Assembly (NCBI GenBank): GCA_041635475.1
Contig: JBFKVA010000062.1
Span: forward strand, 1-12,645
Direction of reading: 5' to 3'
DNA from: GCA-020352575 sp041635475
Lineage (GTDB): Bacteria > Actinomycetota > Acidimicrobiia > Spongiisociales > JAENVV01
Length of the DNA: 12,645 bases
This document shows positions 12,351 through 12,645 of the stretch, one piece after another. A program made the translations under genes and the position numbers. Below the pieces are notes generated by a model that worked only from the letters and a program-made list of their open reading frames with translations, searched no databases and was not told the origin of the DNA. The number at the start of each line of letters is the position of its first letter. The stretch's first letter is position 1.

Positions 12351-12375
12351 GAAACCCTTGCGGTGCAAGGGTTTC
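12351..12375. terminator. Right-end hairpin between int and tRNA-Val
   Basis: GAAACCCTTG (12351-12360) pairs perfectly with CAAGGGTTTC (12366-12375) around a 5-nt loop. It begins 3 nt after the int stop codon and ends 5 nt before the tRNA 3' end. It could terminate int on the plus strand and replace the lost terminator of the tRNA on the minus strand. U-tracts are short on both sides. It resembles the hairpin at 114-136. Confidence 0.6.
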
Positions 12376-12380
12376 TTGAG

Positions 12381-12427
12381 TGGGCGTTGACGGGCTCGAA
12401 CCGCCGACCCCTGCCTTGTAAGGGCAG
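12381..12427 (-). repeat. attR: attR: 3' part of tRNA-Val at the int-proximal end
   Basis: This is the copy of the 33-79 repeat that is joined to the tRNA 5' half. The 3' part of the working tRNA was probably supplied by the island on integration and restores a full gene. Confidence 0.9.
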
Positions 12428-12453
12428 TGCTCTCCCAGCTGAGCTAAACGCCC
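12381..12453 (-). tRNA. tRNA-Val (UAC)
   Basis: The minus strand folds as a 73-nt cloverleaf. It has acceptor GGGCGTT paired with AACGCCC, D stem GCTC/GAGC, anticodon stem CTGCC/GGCAG with loop CTTACAA (anticodon TAC at 12418-12420), T arm with TTCGAGC, and discriminator A at 12381. No CCA is encoded. The island is inserted at its 3' side. TATCCT on the minus strand (12463-12468) is a possible -10 of its promoter. Confidence 0.95.
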
Positions 12454-12549
12454 GAGTGCGGCAGGATACCGGCCGTCGCCGAGGTAGGGGCCCTCGGTGA
12501 CGTCGTGCCTCTCGCGTAGCCTTGGTGTGAACAGCCCGTTGAGGAGTCC

Positions 12550-12645
12550 ATGACCCTTTCCCACGACATCGGTCCGGTCGACACCCCCCTCCTGCGCGAG
12601 ACCATCGGGCACAACTTCGAGACGACGGCAGCCACCTGGCCGGAC
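12550..12645 (+). CDS. Probable AMP-dependent acyl-CoA synthetase, 5' end only
   Basis: Only 32 codons are in the window: MTLSHDIGPVDTPLLRETIG then HNFETTAATWPD. The pattern GPxDxPLLxxTIGxNxxxTxxxxPD is typical of the start of AMP-binding fatty-acyl-CoA ligases, which activate carboxylic acids to CoA thioesters; the rest lies beyond the edge. ATG 12550 follows GAGGAG (12541-12546) at short spacing. TAGCCT at 12517-12522 could be its -10. It lies outside the island and is a host gene, divergent from tRNA-Val. The 96-bp gap between them shows no other gene. Confidence 0.65.
   Translation, partial: MTLSHDIGPVDTPLLRETIGHNFETTAATWPD

Noticed and set aside
11476..12612. A 378-codon open frame on the minus strand across the int gene and the tRNA
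   Set aside because: It is antisense to a complete integrase with all catalytic residues and runs through the tRNA-Val gene. Its composition is that of a shadow frame in GC-rich DNA.

Overview
The window is GC-rich, uses GTG and TTG starts freely, and seems to contain leaderless genes. It reads like an actinomycetote chromosome, but the exact lineage cannot be fixed from this sequence. Nearly all of it is one integrated genomic island of about 12.35 kb in the 3' part of a tRNA-Val(UAC) gene. The intact tRNA (12381-12453, minus) is at the right end. A 47-bp copy of its 3' part (33-79, one mismatch) is at the left end, in front of a hairpin that was probably the original tRNA terminator. Outside the island only the first 32 codons of a probable acyl-CoA synthetase gene (12550 to the edge) are visible.

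The island carries its own integration module at the right: an AlpA/excisionase-like HTH gene (10964-11176) and a complete tyrosine integrase (11212-12348). Both ends share a mirrored layout of tRNA-derived core, a CCCTTG/CAAGGG hairpin, and a tandem 11-bp repeat that probably serves as arm-type integrase sites. The right-hand arm repeat lies inside the 3' end of int. A 20-21-bp motif occurs four times: once at the ArdC-like start and three times upstream of the HTH gene. This suggests one element-encoded regulator.

The left part (240-2745) holds a HigA-like antitoxin and a RelE/HigB-like toxin arranged tail to tail, two uncertain small ORFs (one a single-pass membrane peptide), and a ribbon-helix-helix plus SEC-C protein. 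After these comes a chimeric pseudogene joining an ArdC-like domain to a decayed integrase fragment.

The central cargo (3550-9061) is two gene cassettes for exported proteins. Cassette A encodes a secreted protein of unknown function, a matrixin-like zinc protease with an unusual active-site spacing, and a likely lipoprotein. Cassette B encodes a trypsin/streptogrisin-like serine protease overlapping a gene for a membrane-anchored protein that resembles the protease's own propeptide. Each cassette ends at an end of an IS3-family element: a complete 1377-bp copy after A and a truncated different member after B.

The right-centre (9303-10633) is mobile debris: an intact DUF6262/TnpC-like gene, the C-terminal half of a Tn554-type tyrosine recombinase, and an ECF sigma factor cut off after region 2 by that fragment.

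No replication, relaxase or conjugation gene is visible. The island therefore looks like a mobilizable or decaying integrative element whose most distinctive load is the paired extracellular proteases. Assignments rest on motifs read by eye; no database search was run.
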